64,000 bases of DNA from Neofusicoccum parvum (taxonomy: Eukaryota; Ascomycota; Dothideomycetes; Botryosphaeriales; Botryosphaeriaceae), in contig CP087213.1 in NCBI GenBank assembly GCA_020912385.1, positions 930,001-994,000 of the forward strand, given 5' to 3'. How positions within the stretch are numbered: the stretch's first letter is position 1; each line of letters starts with the position of its first letter. A model generated the notes under the pieces. That model was not told where the DNA came from. It ran no database searches and saw only the letters and a program-made list of their open reading frames with translations. A program made the position numbers and the translations under genes. This document shows positions 34,183-45,042 of this stretch, piece by piece.

Positions 34183-37073
34183 TTAGACTCCCGGTCCACG
34201 GCCATGAGTGCGAGCATTCTGGAATTGCTGCAGCAGACCGAGAACCCCGGCGGTATTGCCACCGTCAGCTGCCACTTGGTCATCCTCGTCACCACCAGCG
34301 CTAGACTCGTTGTGGAGCCAAGATTCACCCAGGTTGCTGTCATCCTCTGGGATCTGTCCTGGAGACAAAATTTGTCTGGCGTTGGTAGCCTCCGCCTCTG
34401 CTTCTTCGTCTAGTTCATTGAGATGCCTGGATGGGTTGCGATTCGGATTGTACCGCGAGCGAGCCGCATGACGAGGTGAATGGTGAGAACCGACGAGCGG
34501 AGGCTGGTGGTGAGGGTCAAGTAGCACAGATCCCATAGGATCGCCCGGACCAGCTGCTGCGACTGACCTCGGAGTACGCTGAGCGGCGCGCCGGGTTGAC
34601 TGGTTCCTTGCAGCCATTGTGCCATGGTCCATTCCAGCTGTTGACCCAGCTAAAGGATTGAAAGTGGGTGGGAGGGCAAAGGTGGACGTGTTCATACCGC
34701 GCCCAGACGGATTCTTGCCGTATGCTTGCAAGAATCCATAAATCGACGCATCCAGCTTCCCGTCATTAGCCCGGAAGTATGCTTGACGATAATCCATCCT
34801 TTCTTGCTCTGCTTGGTTGTTTTGTGCAATGTTGTCCGTCTTCTTAAAATCGAAAACTGCGTATGAGCACACATGACCCAGGCCATCGACGTGAATGGTG
34901 AACTCGCGAAAGAAGTCAACAATACGCTCGCTGCACTGCGGAAGGCTATACCACAGCACGAACGGGGTCAGAACCATGCTCAAGACCTCCTCGAAGAAGA
35001 TGACCAGTTTCACTTGATAGAGCTTGGAAAAGTCCCTTCGAACTTCATCCGTGTGCAGTCTATCGCGCCATGACGTTGGGCAATAGTGCGTGATATCGAT
35101 AACCTCCTTTAGAGCGAATTGTGGCTCCATGATGATGTCTGCGGGGTTCGTGATGTTGTTCCTTGCGGCAGCATATATTGCACTCAAGACACCAATCCAG
35201 AAGAGAACAGGCTTTCCAGGCAGGATTTCCAGGCCCGTGATGACCTCGGGATAGAGAAAGGACCCGAGGACAAGGATGGCAATTCCTATGCCCGTGATGA
35301 ATGCTACAAATTCGCAGAGCTGATCCGTCTTATTCTTTGGGAACTGGTTGAGGTAGCGCTCTGCAAAAGGATATGCAAAGTTGCGTCGTTGCTCGAAGAG
35401 GTGTTGTAGTTCGTTGAATTCGCGGAACTTCCACTCTGCCATTGGCGTGAACATTCGGGAGCCGAGCTTGGAAGGATCCTTGCGAAATTCCTGTGGCTAG
35501 TTAGCAATGTATCGGGGAAGGTCTGCGTTGGCTCACTTACGCTGAAGTAGTGAAAGAAGTACGAGACAAAGAAGTAAATGACGGAGATTGGTGCGATGAA
35601 AACACTCATGATTGCAGCCTTTTTGAATCTCATGTTCAAGCAATCAATCAAGTGTCGTCTCTCCTTGGTTGTGAGAAACTCGCGGCGGACGTGACCATCT
35701 ACAGTGAAGACAAATTGCATCACGCAGGTCTCGAGAAGTAGCTCCATGGTTCTTGAGAAGAACTGAATGTCCCCCAGCAAAGGAAGAGAAACGGTAAGGT
35801 TTGGAATGTCCTTGTTGAACATGGCAATGAGATAGTTGTCTCGACGCATAACCCGATTCGCGATGTCGTGCGCATCCATCCTTTGCTTTGAGTTGGCCCC
35901 GAGCTCTCTGCGGTCTTGGGCAGAGATGTTCTCGGCGGTCGTCAAGTTTGCATCTCGCAGGGCCATGAGCCGACTGACTACCAACTGCCATGTGGCGGTC
36001 TGAATGTCACTATCGGGAATGTCGAGCAGGTATTTGTAGAAATTGCGCATGAGCCAGAGGGGACGGATGCTCAGCGTGACCTGGATGAACTTGTAGACCC
36101 AAATCACGATGAAAATCCACAAGCCAAACAACCACAGGCCATGGATACTATTCTGGGTCAGTACATTTCGATGCTTGGTGCTGCTCGGCGCTTACTTCTT
36201 CAACGCGTCCTCGACGAAGATATCGCTAAGCGAGCTACTCTGATGGATCTTCTTGTAGTTGATGCAGAAGACTAGAATGGTGCAAGTCGCAACGATGGAG
36301 ATTGTCCTCCTTGAAGTCGGTTAATACTGACACGGCAATCAGATCTGTTGGACTTACAAAAGGTTGAGGTATTGGGTCAAGAGAATGGAATACATGCCGT
36401 GGCCTTGATAGTAGTTGTAGACCTCGGTCAAGAAGCGATCCAGATTATGGACGTTGGCCCACCTCCACATGGCCTCTTCCTTGGGATCAGTGAAGAGAAT
36501 ACCGTTGGCGCCGAGCTGGGAACGGAACTGACGCTGCGGAGGGCCAGTGCTGAAGTCGTCGTGGAGACGTTGCTGCGTCCTGGTGGTGTTCCATTGGGCC
36601 CTCGTGGTGCGGGTAGACGGGCCAGGCACAGGGGATGGCAAGCGGCCAGGGCGAGGGTCATGCTGGCGCTGGCGCTGGCGCTCTTTGGACGGAGCTGCAG
36701 CCGGCCTGTCGCTATCCAGCAACAACGACGCCGGGACATCGTCGTCCTCGTCCACGCCGGCAGGCGGGGGGCGCGAGGGAGCGGAGTGCATCCACTTTGG
36801 CCTGTGCGAGGTGGTCGCAGGCGGAGGCATGTGGTTGTTGTTGGGATCGAAGGTGGGGCTTCGGGTTGTGAGCTGGCTGTCGGCAGCTTCGGCGAGCAAG
36901 TGTTCGAGGTCGGTATCCTGGAAGCGGGCTTCCAGGTTCTCCTCGTCTAGGGTCAGGCTGGCGTTGTCGCTATCGGGTCTACGGACGCGGGGCGGGTGCT
37001 GGCTGAGAGGTTCGTAGGCTGAGTTCTCGTCGGCAGTGGGCAGCAGCCGCGAGAGGAGATTAGAAGCCATCAT
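34183..37073 (-). CDS. ATG9: Autophagy lipid scramblase ATG9
   Basis: The membrane core of autophagosome formation: it travels on small Golgi-derived vesicles and scrambles phospholipids as the phagophore grows. Exons 36358-37073, 36196-36309, 35541-36147 and 34183-35490 give 914 residues. The first 230 residues are disordered and acidic. The conserved core starts at 'KEEAMWRWANVHNLDRFLTEVYNYY' and includes 'GHGMYSILLTQYLNLL', 'SIHGLWLFGLWIFI', 'DIPDSDIQTATWQLVVSRL', 'LNMRFKKAAIMSVFIAP', 'FREFNELQHLFEQR', 'TNPADIIMEPQFALKEVIDITHY' and 'MVLTPFVLWYSLPQCSERIVDFFREFTIHVDGLGHVCSYAVFDF' positions. The 114-nt second exon supplies a transmembrane helix ('TISIVATCTILVFCI'). The C-terminal 280 residues are low complexity. 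It is head-to-head with COG6, which in yeast is needed for Atg9 transport. Confidence 0.97.
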
Positions 37074-37587
37074 GGCGGGGCCCGCGCAGGCGGTGTTCAG
37101 AGGGCGGCGGGAGGGCTCGACATGCGCCGGCCGGGAACGGGCGACGCTGGAGTGTGTCTGCTGCTGGCGCGCACGACGGCCGATCGAGGCGGCGGGCAGG
37201 GTGCTGGAGCGGGCAGGATGAGCTCGGCGCGGGCGGTCGAGAGCTCTCGCTGGAGGAGCAGGCGGAGCAGCGGGCGGAGGTGCAGGCGTGGGTCGAGCAA
37301 GCGGCCGGCAGGTGTTGGGAGGTCGGTGTGCTAGCCCGGCGGGCTCGTGACGCAGGGTCGGCGGACGATCAGCGCAGCGACACCAGGGCGTCAGGCGGGT
37401 TGTTGTCTGGAGGCTTTGTCGCCGCCGCCTCGCGAGCCGCAGCGGGCGCGCGCGTCATTCGTCGCGTTGCGGCATGACTCGCGCTCCCGCGGCCGGCAGG
37501 GGCCCGGGAACAACGTTGTTGCGCCCGCAGCAGATCAGCTGGCGCTGGGGCGTGAGCACAGCTCCCCTGCCACCCGCCGCCGCCGCC
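37074..37587. promoter_or_regulatory. Bidirectional promoter of ATG9 and COG6
   Basis: 514 bp between divergent starts, very GC-rich. The open frames in it are compositional. No TATA box or strong known site was seen. Confidence 0.45.
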
Positions 37588-39713
37588 ATGTCGAAGCCTG
37601 CCCTCCCGAGCCGGCCCTCGGGCGAGTTCAGCGATGCTGCGCTGGGAGGAGGCCCGCCGCGCGCCAGCGCCCTGTCAACTCGCATCTCAAGCGTGTTGTC
37701 CGCCTCCTATGCCGATCTCGAGATCCGCGATGCGCTCGAGACGCTGGATGCTCGTGGCCTCAAGAACACCCAGGACATGCGCCGCCAGCTTAGGCTCGAT
37801 GTCCAGCGCGAGGTCGTCCAGTGCAACGGCGACATCGTCCAGGACTTTGGCCGTGTTGCAGAGGTCTTTCCGTCTCCGGCCTGCCCACCATGTGTCTGTG
37901 CACTGACTGGCTGTAGCAATTGCGTCGTGTCGGCACGGCAATCCAGGCGCTCAACAGGTGCTGCGCCGACATGAGGGCTCAGATCTCGTCTGCCAATCGC
38001 GAGACGAGGCCCATGCTGGACGAGGCTTCAACTCTGATGACCCAAAAGGCCGACACCGAGAAGAAGCAACGCCTCTTGGATGCGCTGAAAGCTCACTTCC
38101 TCCTCGGCGACGACGAGTTGTTCACCCTGACCTCCACCACCGAGCCTGTCAATGATGAGTTTTTCCAGCTCCTGACAAGAGTCAAGAGGATCCACCACGA
38201 CAGCCAGCTGCTCCTTGGCACTGAAGACCAGAGACTGGGGCTGGAGGTTCTCGAACAAAGCTCAAAGCAGCTCAGCTCCGCCTTCCAGAAGCTCTACCGC
38301 TGGGTCCAGCGCGAGTTTAAGACTCTGGACCTTGAGAACCCGCAGATTAGTGCCTCCATTCGTCGCGCCTTGCGCGTCCTCGCCGAACGGCCCACCCTCT
38401 TCCAGAGTTGCCTCGACTTTTTTGCCGAGGCCAGAGAACACACTCTGTCAGACTCATTCTACAACGCTTTGACTGGTGCATCCCAATCCGACATGGCCTC
38501 GAGCGCCAAGCCCATTGAGTTCTACGCCCACGATCCTCTGCGCTACGTTGGCGACATGCTGGCCTGGGTTCATTCTACGACCGTTTCGGAACGCGAGGCT
38601 CTTGAGGTGCTCTTCATTTCCGAGGGCGACGAGATTGCCAAAAGCATCCAGCAAGGTCTCGAGAGCGAGCCTTGGCTGCGTGTAGATGGTGAGGAGGGGG
38701 AAGTGTTTGACGGGAAGAAGGCCCTGCATCAACTCGTCAGTCGCGATCTGACCGGTGTTGCAAGGCTACTCAGGCAGCGGACGGAACAAGTCATTCAGAG
38801 TCATGAGGACGCGGTCTTGGTATTCAAGATTGCAAACCTGATTGGCTTCTACCACAACACCTTCTCAAAGCTGGTCGGCACGGACTCGCCTGTCCTGGAT
38901 GTCCTTGCCACCTTGGAGGAATCTGCACTGAGACAGTTCCGAGCGAACATGCGGGACCATGTTGCCAGTGTCCAGAGCGATCTAGCAGTTGCACCGTCGG
39001 ACCTTGCGCCGCCTGAGTTCCTGGAAGAGGCACTCGAGATGTTGAAGGCGCTTCTGAAGAGCTATGACTCGTCCATGGCAGCGCTGGACAATCGCGAGAA
39101 CGGATTCCAGCCGGTGTTGGTTGAAGCTTTGGACCCATTCCTCAACGGCTGTGAGAATCTCTACAGGAGGCTACAAGAACCCGATAACGATGTTTTCGCT
39201 ATCAATTGCCTCCTTGCCGCGCAATCTGTCCTTGCTTCTTTTGCATTCGTCAAAGAGAGGGCAGATGAGATGGACGACACGATGCAGCAGCACAGATCGA
39301 ATCTAGTGGCCTCTCAGCACAGGTATTTCTTGCACACATCGGGACTTTATCCATTGAAGGCTGTCCTTTCGGAGCTGCCTGATTCCGAAGAAGACCTCAA
39401 GTCGATATCCGAGCTTCCACAGTTCAAGCCCGAGCCGCTGGTGAATGCCGGAGGACAGCTTGACGACTTCCTACCCTCAGCACTGATGGATGCGATGGAT
39501 AATATCAAGCGGTTACGGAACACAAAGATGGTCCAAGATATCACGGAGGCCGCGGCGGAGAAGTTCTGCGAGGACTTTGAATTCGTGGAGAGCAGGATCC
39601 TGGCAGCAGACGAGCTAAGGGTGGTCGAGAATGGCGCGGAGGAACCGCCGACCCCGAGCCTGAGGGAGCTCTTCCCCCGCACGAGTGGGGAAATCAGAGT
39701 GCTGTTAAGCTAG
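37588..39713 (+). CDS. COG6: Conserved oligomeric Golgi complex subunit COG6
   Basis: Lobe B subunit of the COG tether, which captures retrograde vesicles at the Golgi. Exons 37588-37863 and 37917-39713 give 690 residues. The family hallmarks are the N-terminal '[26 protein letters not shown]' region, the heptad-rich helix after it ('[24 protein letters not shown]', then '[19 protein letters not shown]'), and the central '[20 protein letters not shown]' and '[32 protein letters not shown]' stretch. '[28 protein letters not shown]' is the strongest COG6 signature. The splice (phase 0) lies between the two coiled-coil segments. In yeast the COG complex supports autophagosome formation by delivering Atg9, which makes the head-to-head pairing with ATG9 notable. 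Confidence 0.95.
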
Positions 39714-39869
39714 TTGCGGATACCCTTTAAAGAACAAATTTGCGCCGGTCATTGCCCATATGCTTCGTGATGCTTGTTTCCCATGTACCTGTGATACCCC
39801 GCCCGGCCCTTCCGCAGGATGTAACGCTCCCGTCCCCCGATGCCATGATGTTGTTCAAGCCAAAGCGAA

Positions 39870-40201
39870 TCACGCCTGAGCCTTCTTCTTCTCCCACTCT
39901 TCGGGGGTGTGGCACTTGGGGGTCCAGGCGTGGATGGCGGCAATCTGCTCCTTCAGGGCGGCGTTGACAAGGCGATGGCGGGCAAGAGTGGTTTTCTTCT
40001 CAAACTGCTGGGACACTATGACGGCCTCGAACATCTGGCCGCAACCGCCTGGCGCAGGAAGTCAGTTAGAAGGCGGCACAGGCGAGCTATGGCTACGGTG
40101 CGCACACCTGAGAGATCGGCTATCTCGACGTGGACGGCGCCAACCTTCTCCTCCAGAAGGGCCTTCAGCGACTCGGGCGTGACTCCGGAGGACGCGCTCA
40201 T
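39870..40201 (-). CDS. BolA-family protein
   Basis: Small BolA-fold partner of monothiol glutaredoxins in iron-sulfur handling and iron sensing. Exons 40108-40201 and 39870-40048 give 90 residues. '[72 protein letters not shown]' covers the whole domain (positions 12-83); the conserved histidine is in 'ARHRLVN' and the 'GCGQMF' cysteine fits the loop that shares a cluster with glutaredoxin. No presequence is present, so this is probably the cytosolic Bol2/Fra2-like or a short form; yeast Bol1 and Bol3 are mitochondrial. It ends 156 bp from the COG6 stop and is head-to-head with NIF3. Confidence 0.92.
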
Positions 40202-40421
40202 GGTAGGCGGCTGCAGGGAGACTGGTGAGGAAGGCGGGTCGGGGAATGGATGCAGAGCGGCGGATCAGATAATGCAGCGGGCAGGAAAAGCTGGGCTCGC
40301 CCCGCTGACGTGCCCCCCGAGCCGCCGCCGAGCACGATGCGCACCGGGATCCGACCGGCCTTATCGATACCCATTGCACGTTCTGGAGCGCCGACACCAC
40401 CGCACCGCCCGAGCCAGCTTG
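40202..40421. promoter_or_regulatory. Short bidirectional promoter of BolA and NIF3
   Basis: 220 bp between divergent starts, GC-rich, without a TATA box. Such a short spacing implies a shared promoter; that is an inference. Confidence 0.5.
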
Positions 40422-41855
40422 ATGTTTGCTGCGACCGCACGCCGCTCGTTCAACATGGCCGCCACCGTTACGTCCGCGCCCTTTTCCCGGGCCGTGGTCA
40501 ATGCCATGCGCAAGCTGTACGTCCGGAAAATATCGCCCGCGTGCGCTTCCTGCTGACGCTGCTCGCCCAGCTATCCCGAGGCGCTGGCAGACAGGAGCTG
40601 GGACAACACGGGACGTACGTTGATGCCTTCATGCCTGCCAGAGCTCCAGGCTGATGCCGTCCAGTGCTTCTCGAGGCCCCTTTCGACCCCCACCGGCGCA
40701 ACAAGAACTCGGTCCTTCTCACCGTGGACTTGACCAAGGCCGTCGCCGACGAGGCCATAGAGCAGAATGCCTCCATCGTCGTCGCCTACCGTCAGTGCAT
40801 CCTCGACCGTGGAACCCTGCGGGCAATTGCTGACAAAGCTCAAGCGTAGATCCAATCATCTTCAGAGGACTCAAAGCGTTGACCCTCGCCAACAGCCAGC
40901 AGCAATCTCTGCTTAGACTGGCCTCCAAGGGCATCAGTGTAAGCATGAACGTTGCCCCGTCTGCCACTTGGCACACGCTTACGTTGCTTCAAGGTCTACT
41001 GCCCTCACACCGCTGTGGATGCCGCTCCGGGTGGGCTGGGAGACTGGCTTGCGGACATCGTGACCGGAACACCCGCCGACTCTTCAGAGCAATCGTCCAT
41101 CAAGAGTGAGGCGCAGCCCTCCCCTCTCCCGACAGGATCATCCGACGACCCCTTCGTCGAGAAGAAGTCCCTTTACTCGCTCCGGCATCATCCTTCAAAG
41201 AGCGGAAGTTCCTTTCAGCTCGGCGGTCTCAAGCTGTACGTTGGCCTATCCTCCGCATTGTGCTTACCTTGTTCTTGTCTTCTGACCTCTGGCCAGTGGA
41301 AAAACGGCACACACTCGCCAAGCCATCACTCCTGTAACCGGTGTCCCTGGCGTTGAGGGTGCAGGCATGGGCCGTATTGTGCGCTTCGAGAAGCCCCAGT
41401 CACTAACTTCAATCATTGAGCGCATTGGCGAGGGACTGGGAGATCCCAAAGGCTTCCCCATTGCTATTCCTCAGGGAAGCTCTGTGGACGAGATCCAGAT
41501 CTCGAGCGTTGGCATCTGCGCCGGCAGCGGTGGATCACTCTTCTCAGGCATCGACGTCGACCTACTATTCACCGGCGAGCTGTCACACCACGAGGCGCTG
41601 GCCGCCATAGAGAAGGGACAGGTTGTCGTGACTCTGTTCCATTCAAACACCGAGAGAGGATACCTTCACAACATCATGAAGGACCAGCTGCTGGAAGCAG
41701 TCAGGGACGAGTGGGAGTACTTGAGGGCGGAAGAGAAGGGGAAGCCGGGCCTCGAGGATGCGGAGATCGAGGCACTTGACGACGCGTCGATCGAAGTGGA
41801 AGTGAGCGAAAGGGACAGAGATCCGTACGGCATTATCATCGCCCAAGAGCAGTAA
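40422..41855 (+). CDS. NIF3: NIF3/DUF34 metal-binding protein
   Basis: Member of the universal NIF3 (DUF34) family, homologous to yeast Nif3 and to a type 2 GTP cyclohydrolase I-like fold; the biochemical role is unsettled. Six exons, 40422-40516, 40571-40614, 40665-40790, 40850-40938, 40994-41235 and 41297-41855, give 384 residues. Joining them restores all hallmarks: 'YPEALADRSWDNTGLLLEAP', 'LLTVDLTKAVADEAIEQNASIVVAYHPIIFRG' region with the metal-binding histidine, 'LASKGISVYCPHTAVDAAPGG', and near the end 'ICAGSGGSLF', 'DLLFTGELSHHEALAAIEKG', 'LFHSNTERGYL' with further histidines and a glutamate. Two starts are possible: ATG 40422 ('MFAATARRSFN', mitochondrial-looking) or ATG 40455. Exon 2 is 44 nt. 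Head-to-head with BolA. Confidence 0.94.
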
Positions 41856-42198
41856 GCGGGTGTCGACGCAGGTGACTCGGGGCATCAGGTGAAAGGGCTG
41901 GCTGGCGGCACTGATGCAGGGGCAGCGAGCTTCTGGGGGCGGAACCTTTCCGATTTAGCAATGTAAGAGAACATGGTTATGTAGCAAGCAGGTTCCGCGC
42001 CAGAGAAACAAATGTTGCGAGACGTGGGCGCAGAGCTCAGGGTGGTGCTGGGGCGGGTGCTCGCTTATCGCTTATCGGTGCCGCGATACACTGGCCCGCA
42101 AAATTCGAAATAGCGAGCGCCTCAACGACGACACACGCCTCCAGCCGCGACCGACGACAGAACTCCGTACCTCCCACGAACCCACCCACAACACAAAA
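41856..42198. promoter_or_regulatory. RPS28 promoter with tandem CGCTTAT
   Basis: 343 bp before the ribosomal protein gene. Two adjoining CGCTTAT units lie at 42062-42075 and read CGATAAG in the opposite sense; they sit about 125-140 bp before the ATG. The leader just before the ATG is A/C-rich. Confidence 0.55.
42062..42075. repeat. Tandem CGCTTAT in the RPS28 promoter
   Basis: Two adjoining copies, CGCTTAT CGCTTAT, followed by CGG. Each copy contains a GATAAG-type core on the minus strand. Confidence 0.7.
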
Positions 42199-42668
42199 AT
42201 GGAATCCGCCAAGGTCCCCGTCAAGCTCGTCAAGGTCACCCGCGTGCTCGGCCGCACCGGTAAGCCATTGCCCTCGGACAACCGCCCACACGCCTGCGTT
42301 GCTGCACACGGGAAAGGCAACGAAGCGCGCCAGTGCTGACGCTGTTGGATTCACAGGTTCTCGCGGTGGTGTGACTCAGGTCCGCGTCGAGTTCATGGAC
42401 GACACCGTAAGTCGAGCGAAACGCGCTTGTGCGAGATCCACGGGGAAAATGCTAACAGCGATTTCTAGACCCGTAGCATCATCCGCAACGTCAAGGGTCC
42501 CGGTGAGCAGCGCCCCCCGTCATGAGTATCCGCTGCGATCGAGCAACCTGTGCACTTCAAACCGAGACTACGAGCAAAGAAGACTAACGCATCCGGCCAC
42601 ACACAGTCCGCGAGAACGACATCCTGTGCCTTCTCGAGTCCGAGCGTGAGGCGAGGAGGCTGCGTTAA
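42199..42668 (+). CDS. RPS28: 40S ribosomal protein eS28
   Basis: Small-subunit ribosomal protein at the mRNA exit region. Four short exons, 42199-42259, 42357-42406, 42469-42502 and 42607-42668, join to 68 residues, the standard length. The sequence runs 'MESAKVPVKLVKVTRVLGRTG', 'SRGGVTQVRVEFMDDTTRSI', 'IRNVKGPVRENDILCLLESE', 'REARRLR', which is the canonical eS28 layout. The three introns (97, 62 and 104 bp) exceed the coding content per exon. I looked for a box C/D or H/ACA snoRNA in them and saw none. Confidence 0.97.
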
Positions 42669-43423
42669 GTGGTCCACCACTGACGGTGGAGGGGAGAGCA
42701 TGCAAGGACAAAAAAGAAAAGCGGGATGCCTCTCAAAGAGAACGGCAGTTCGGCTGGAGAACAAGACGGCGTGGGCAACGGTCACGACACGATTCCGAGG
42801 GATGCCCGGATTCATTATGGCTTTCTGGCGGCTGTCCTGAGAGGCTGGGGAGTTACTCTATAGGTGTTCAATTGCCACCTTTTCCAGCGCCCAGAATATT
42901 GTCTTTCGCTCGTATTGTCACTCTGGATTCGCCGTCGCCAGCACTGGATCGTCCAGACTTTCTTATGCTACCAGAGGAGAATCCGAACTTGATTGCTCCA
43001 ACTTCCCCTAATCGAACGAGCCCGAATCACCATTCCGATTGGAAATGCATGCGTCAACCATGTTGATATCTTGCATTTTGTACAGGACTTTCCTCAACCC
43101 CCTTGGAGCGCCCGTCACCTGTGACCATTTGCAACCAGGCACCAATCAATCTGACAGTGCCCTTTTCAATAATATATGCAATTTCGCATGATTGAATCGG
43201 CGCTTACAGTTGGATCTCAGTCTTCATTTCTCTACTCATTTATCAATGTCTCATGTCAGTCTCCAGTATTTCCCAATGCCTTCCCTGATCTCTATGCAAT
43301 ATGCGCCGAAACAACCGCTATGCCCTACAAAAAGTAAACAAATCCAAACGCCCATGTCTGAGTGCGATGATGCAATGTAAAAAAAAAAAAAAAAGGAAAC
43401 TAGAACACGGCAGAAACGTCCCG
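42669..43423. other. Convergent 3' flanks with A tract
   Basis: 755 bp between the RPS28 and allantoinase stop codons. A/T-richer, with an A run at about 43379-43394, 29 bp beyond the allantoinase stop. No gene is seen. Confidence 0.45.
43379..43394. repeat. Poly-A tract
   Basis: Run of A near the 3' end of allantoinase on the plus strand; length may be imprecise. Confidence 0.75.
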
Positions 43424-45042
43424 CTAAGCCTCAACCTTGGGCTTACGGGGCTCAAGAAGCAGCTTTCCAGAAGGACCCGTCTTCTCGACGAAACCGTCAG
43501 CTCGGGTGAAGATCTTCTGTCCACGCAACCACGTCTCAGCAACGACGCCTCTGAGCGTCTTCTGCTCGTACGGCGAGCACTTGTTGCGGAAGAGCATGGT
43601 GTTCGGCTCGACAACGAAAGTAGCCTCGTCATCGAAGACGGCAATGTCGCCATCATATCCAACACCCAGATCGCCCTTGGTATCCTCCAAGCCGACCTGC
43701 TTGGCCGTGTTCTTACAGCACCACTTCACGACGTCCTCGATCGTGATGCCGCGACTCTTGGCCTCGGTCCACAGGATGCTCAGACCCAGCCCGACACTGC
43801 TGATGCCACCCCAGGCGCTAAAGAAGTCGCCCTCAGCACCATCGACGTTGTGCGGATCTGTGCTACCCATTTCAGCCAGCTTGGTGGGCAACAGCTTCAG
43901 ATCAGGCGTGCAGGGCGAGTGGTCGGACACGATCGTCTTGATGACGCTGTTGTCGGGACGCTGCAGCTCCGCCCAAAGGCCGTCCTGGTTCGACTGCTCG
44001 CGGATAGGCGGGCAGCACTTGTGCCGCGTGTCGCCCTCCTTGACGGCCTCGGCGGCTAGGCTGAGGTAGTGGAAGCATGTCTCAGCGGTGATCTTGACAC
44101 CTTTGGCACGTGCCTCGCGCAGCATTGGGATAGCCTGGATGGCAGACAGATGCACAATGTGGAGGTCCAGTTGGGGCGCCAGATGGGCAAAGGATAGGAT
44201 CTCTGCGATGGCGTAAGTCTCAAACGAAGGAGGTCGCGAGTCCAAGAACGTTTGGTACGTAGTCAGGGGTCCAGAGGGCTGAAGAGGCGGCTCGGAGACC
44301 TGAACGTCGTCGCCAACCGAGGCAGTGATGGGAGGAATCATCTCGGCGTGGAACATGACAGTGGTGGGCTCGTCGGCCAGCTCGGCCAGGACCTTCTTAA
44401 TGTCCGCGGAGGCAACGGCGGGGAACTCGTCGACCTGGAGCGAGTCGTACGTTAGCCAATTCACCCGGCAGGTTGAAATGCAGCCAGATAAAAGCACAAG
44501 GAACTTACTCCACTCTCGATCAGGAAACCCTTGAAGCCTCTCACGCCCGCCTTTACAAGCGCCTTCAGCTCCTGGTCGTTGCCTGGAATGATACCTCCGT
44601 AGAAACCGACATCCACCCAGCACTTGCCTTGAGCGGCCTCAACCTTCGTGTTCAGGTTCTCGACCGTCGTGGTGGGCGGGATGGCGTTGAGCGGCATGTC
44701 GATGACGGTGGTCACGCCGCCAAAGGCAGCGGCACGGGTGCCGGTCCAGAAGCCTTCCCATTCGGTGCGGCCAGGCTCGTTCAAGTGCACGTGGGCGTCG
44801 ACAAGACCGGGCAGCAGAATCTTGGGCGAGTAGTCGACGTAGGGAGTGCCTGGCGGGAAGTCGGACGGCGGCAGAACGGAGTGGAAGATCGAGGTGATCT
44901 TGCCGGTGATGGTGGAGACCACGAGCGTTGCCTCGGTCAGACGGCCAGACACAACTGCACGGGACGAGGCCACGACGGTGATCGGAGGCACTGGCGAAGA
45001 GGCAGAAGCGGTGGAGGGGGCTTCTGTGGCGTGGGGAGCCAT
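43424..45042 (-). CDS. DAL1: Allantoinase
   Basis: Hydrolyses allantoin to allantoate in purine breakdown, giving the fungus ureide nitrogen. Exons 44509-45042 and 43424-44434 give 514 residues. The dinuclear metal site of the amidohydrolase fold is complete: H84 and H86 in '[11 protein letters not shown]', the carbamylated lysine K171 in '[10 protein letters not shown]', histidines in 'VMFHAEM' and '[10 protein letters not shown]', and the aspartate in '[13 protein letters not shown]'. '[15 protein letters not shown]' and '[12 protein letters not shown]' are further family marks. The start ATG 45042 gives a short variable N-terminus; an upstream in-frame extension is open but has no ATG. The next steps (allantoicase, ureidoglycolate enzymes) are not in the window. 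Three GATAAG sites upstream suggest control by the nitrogen GATA factor (AreA/NIT2). Confidence 0.95.

Noticed and set aside
42260..42606. snoRNA in RPS28 introns
   Set aside because: No convincing C/D or H/ACA boxes with flanking stems were found.
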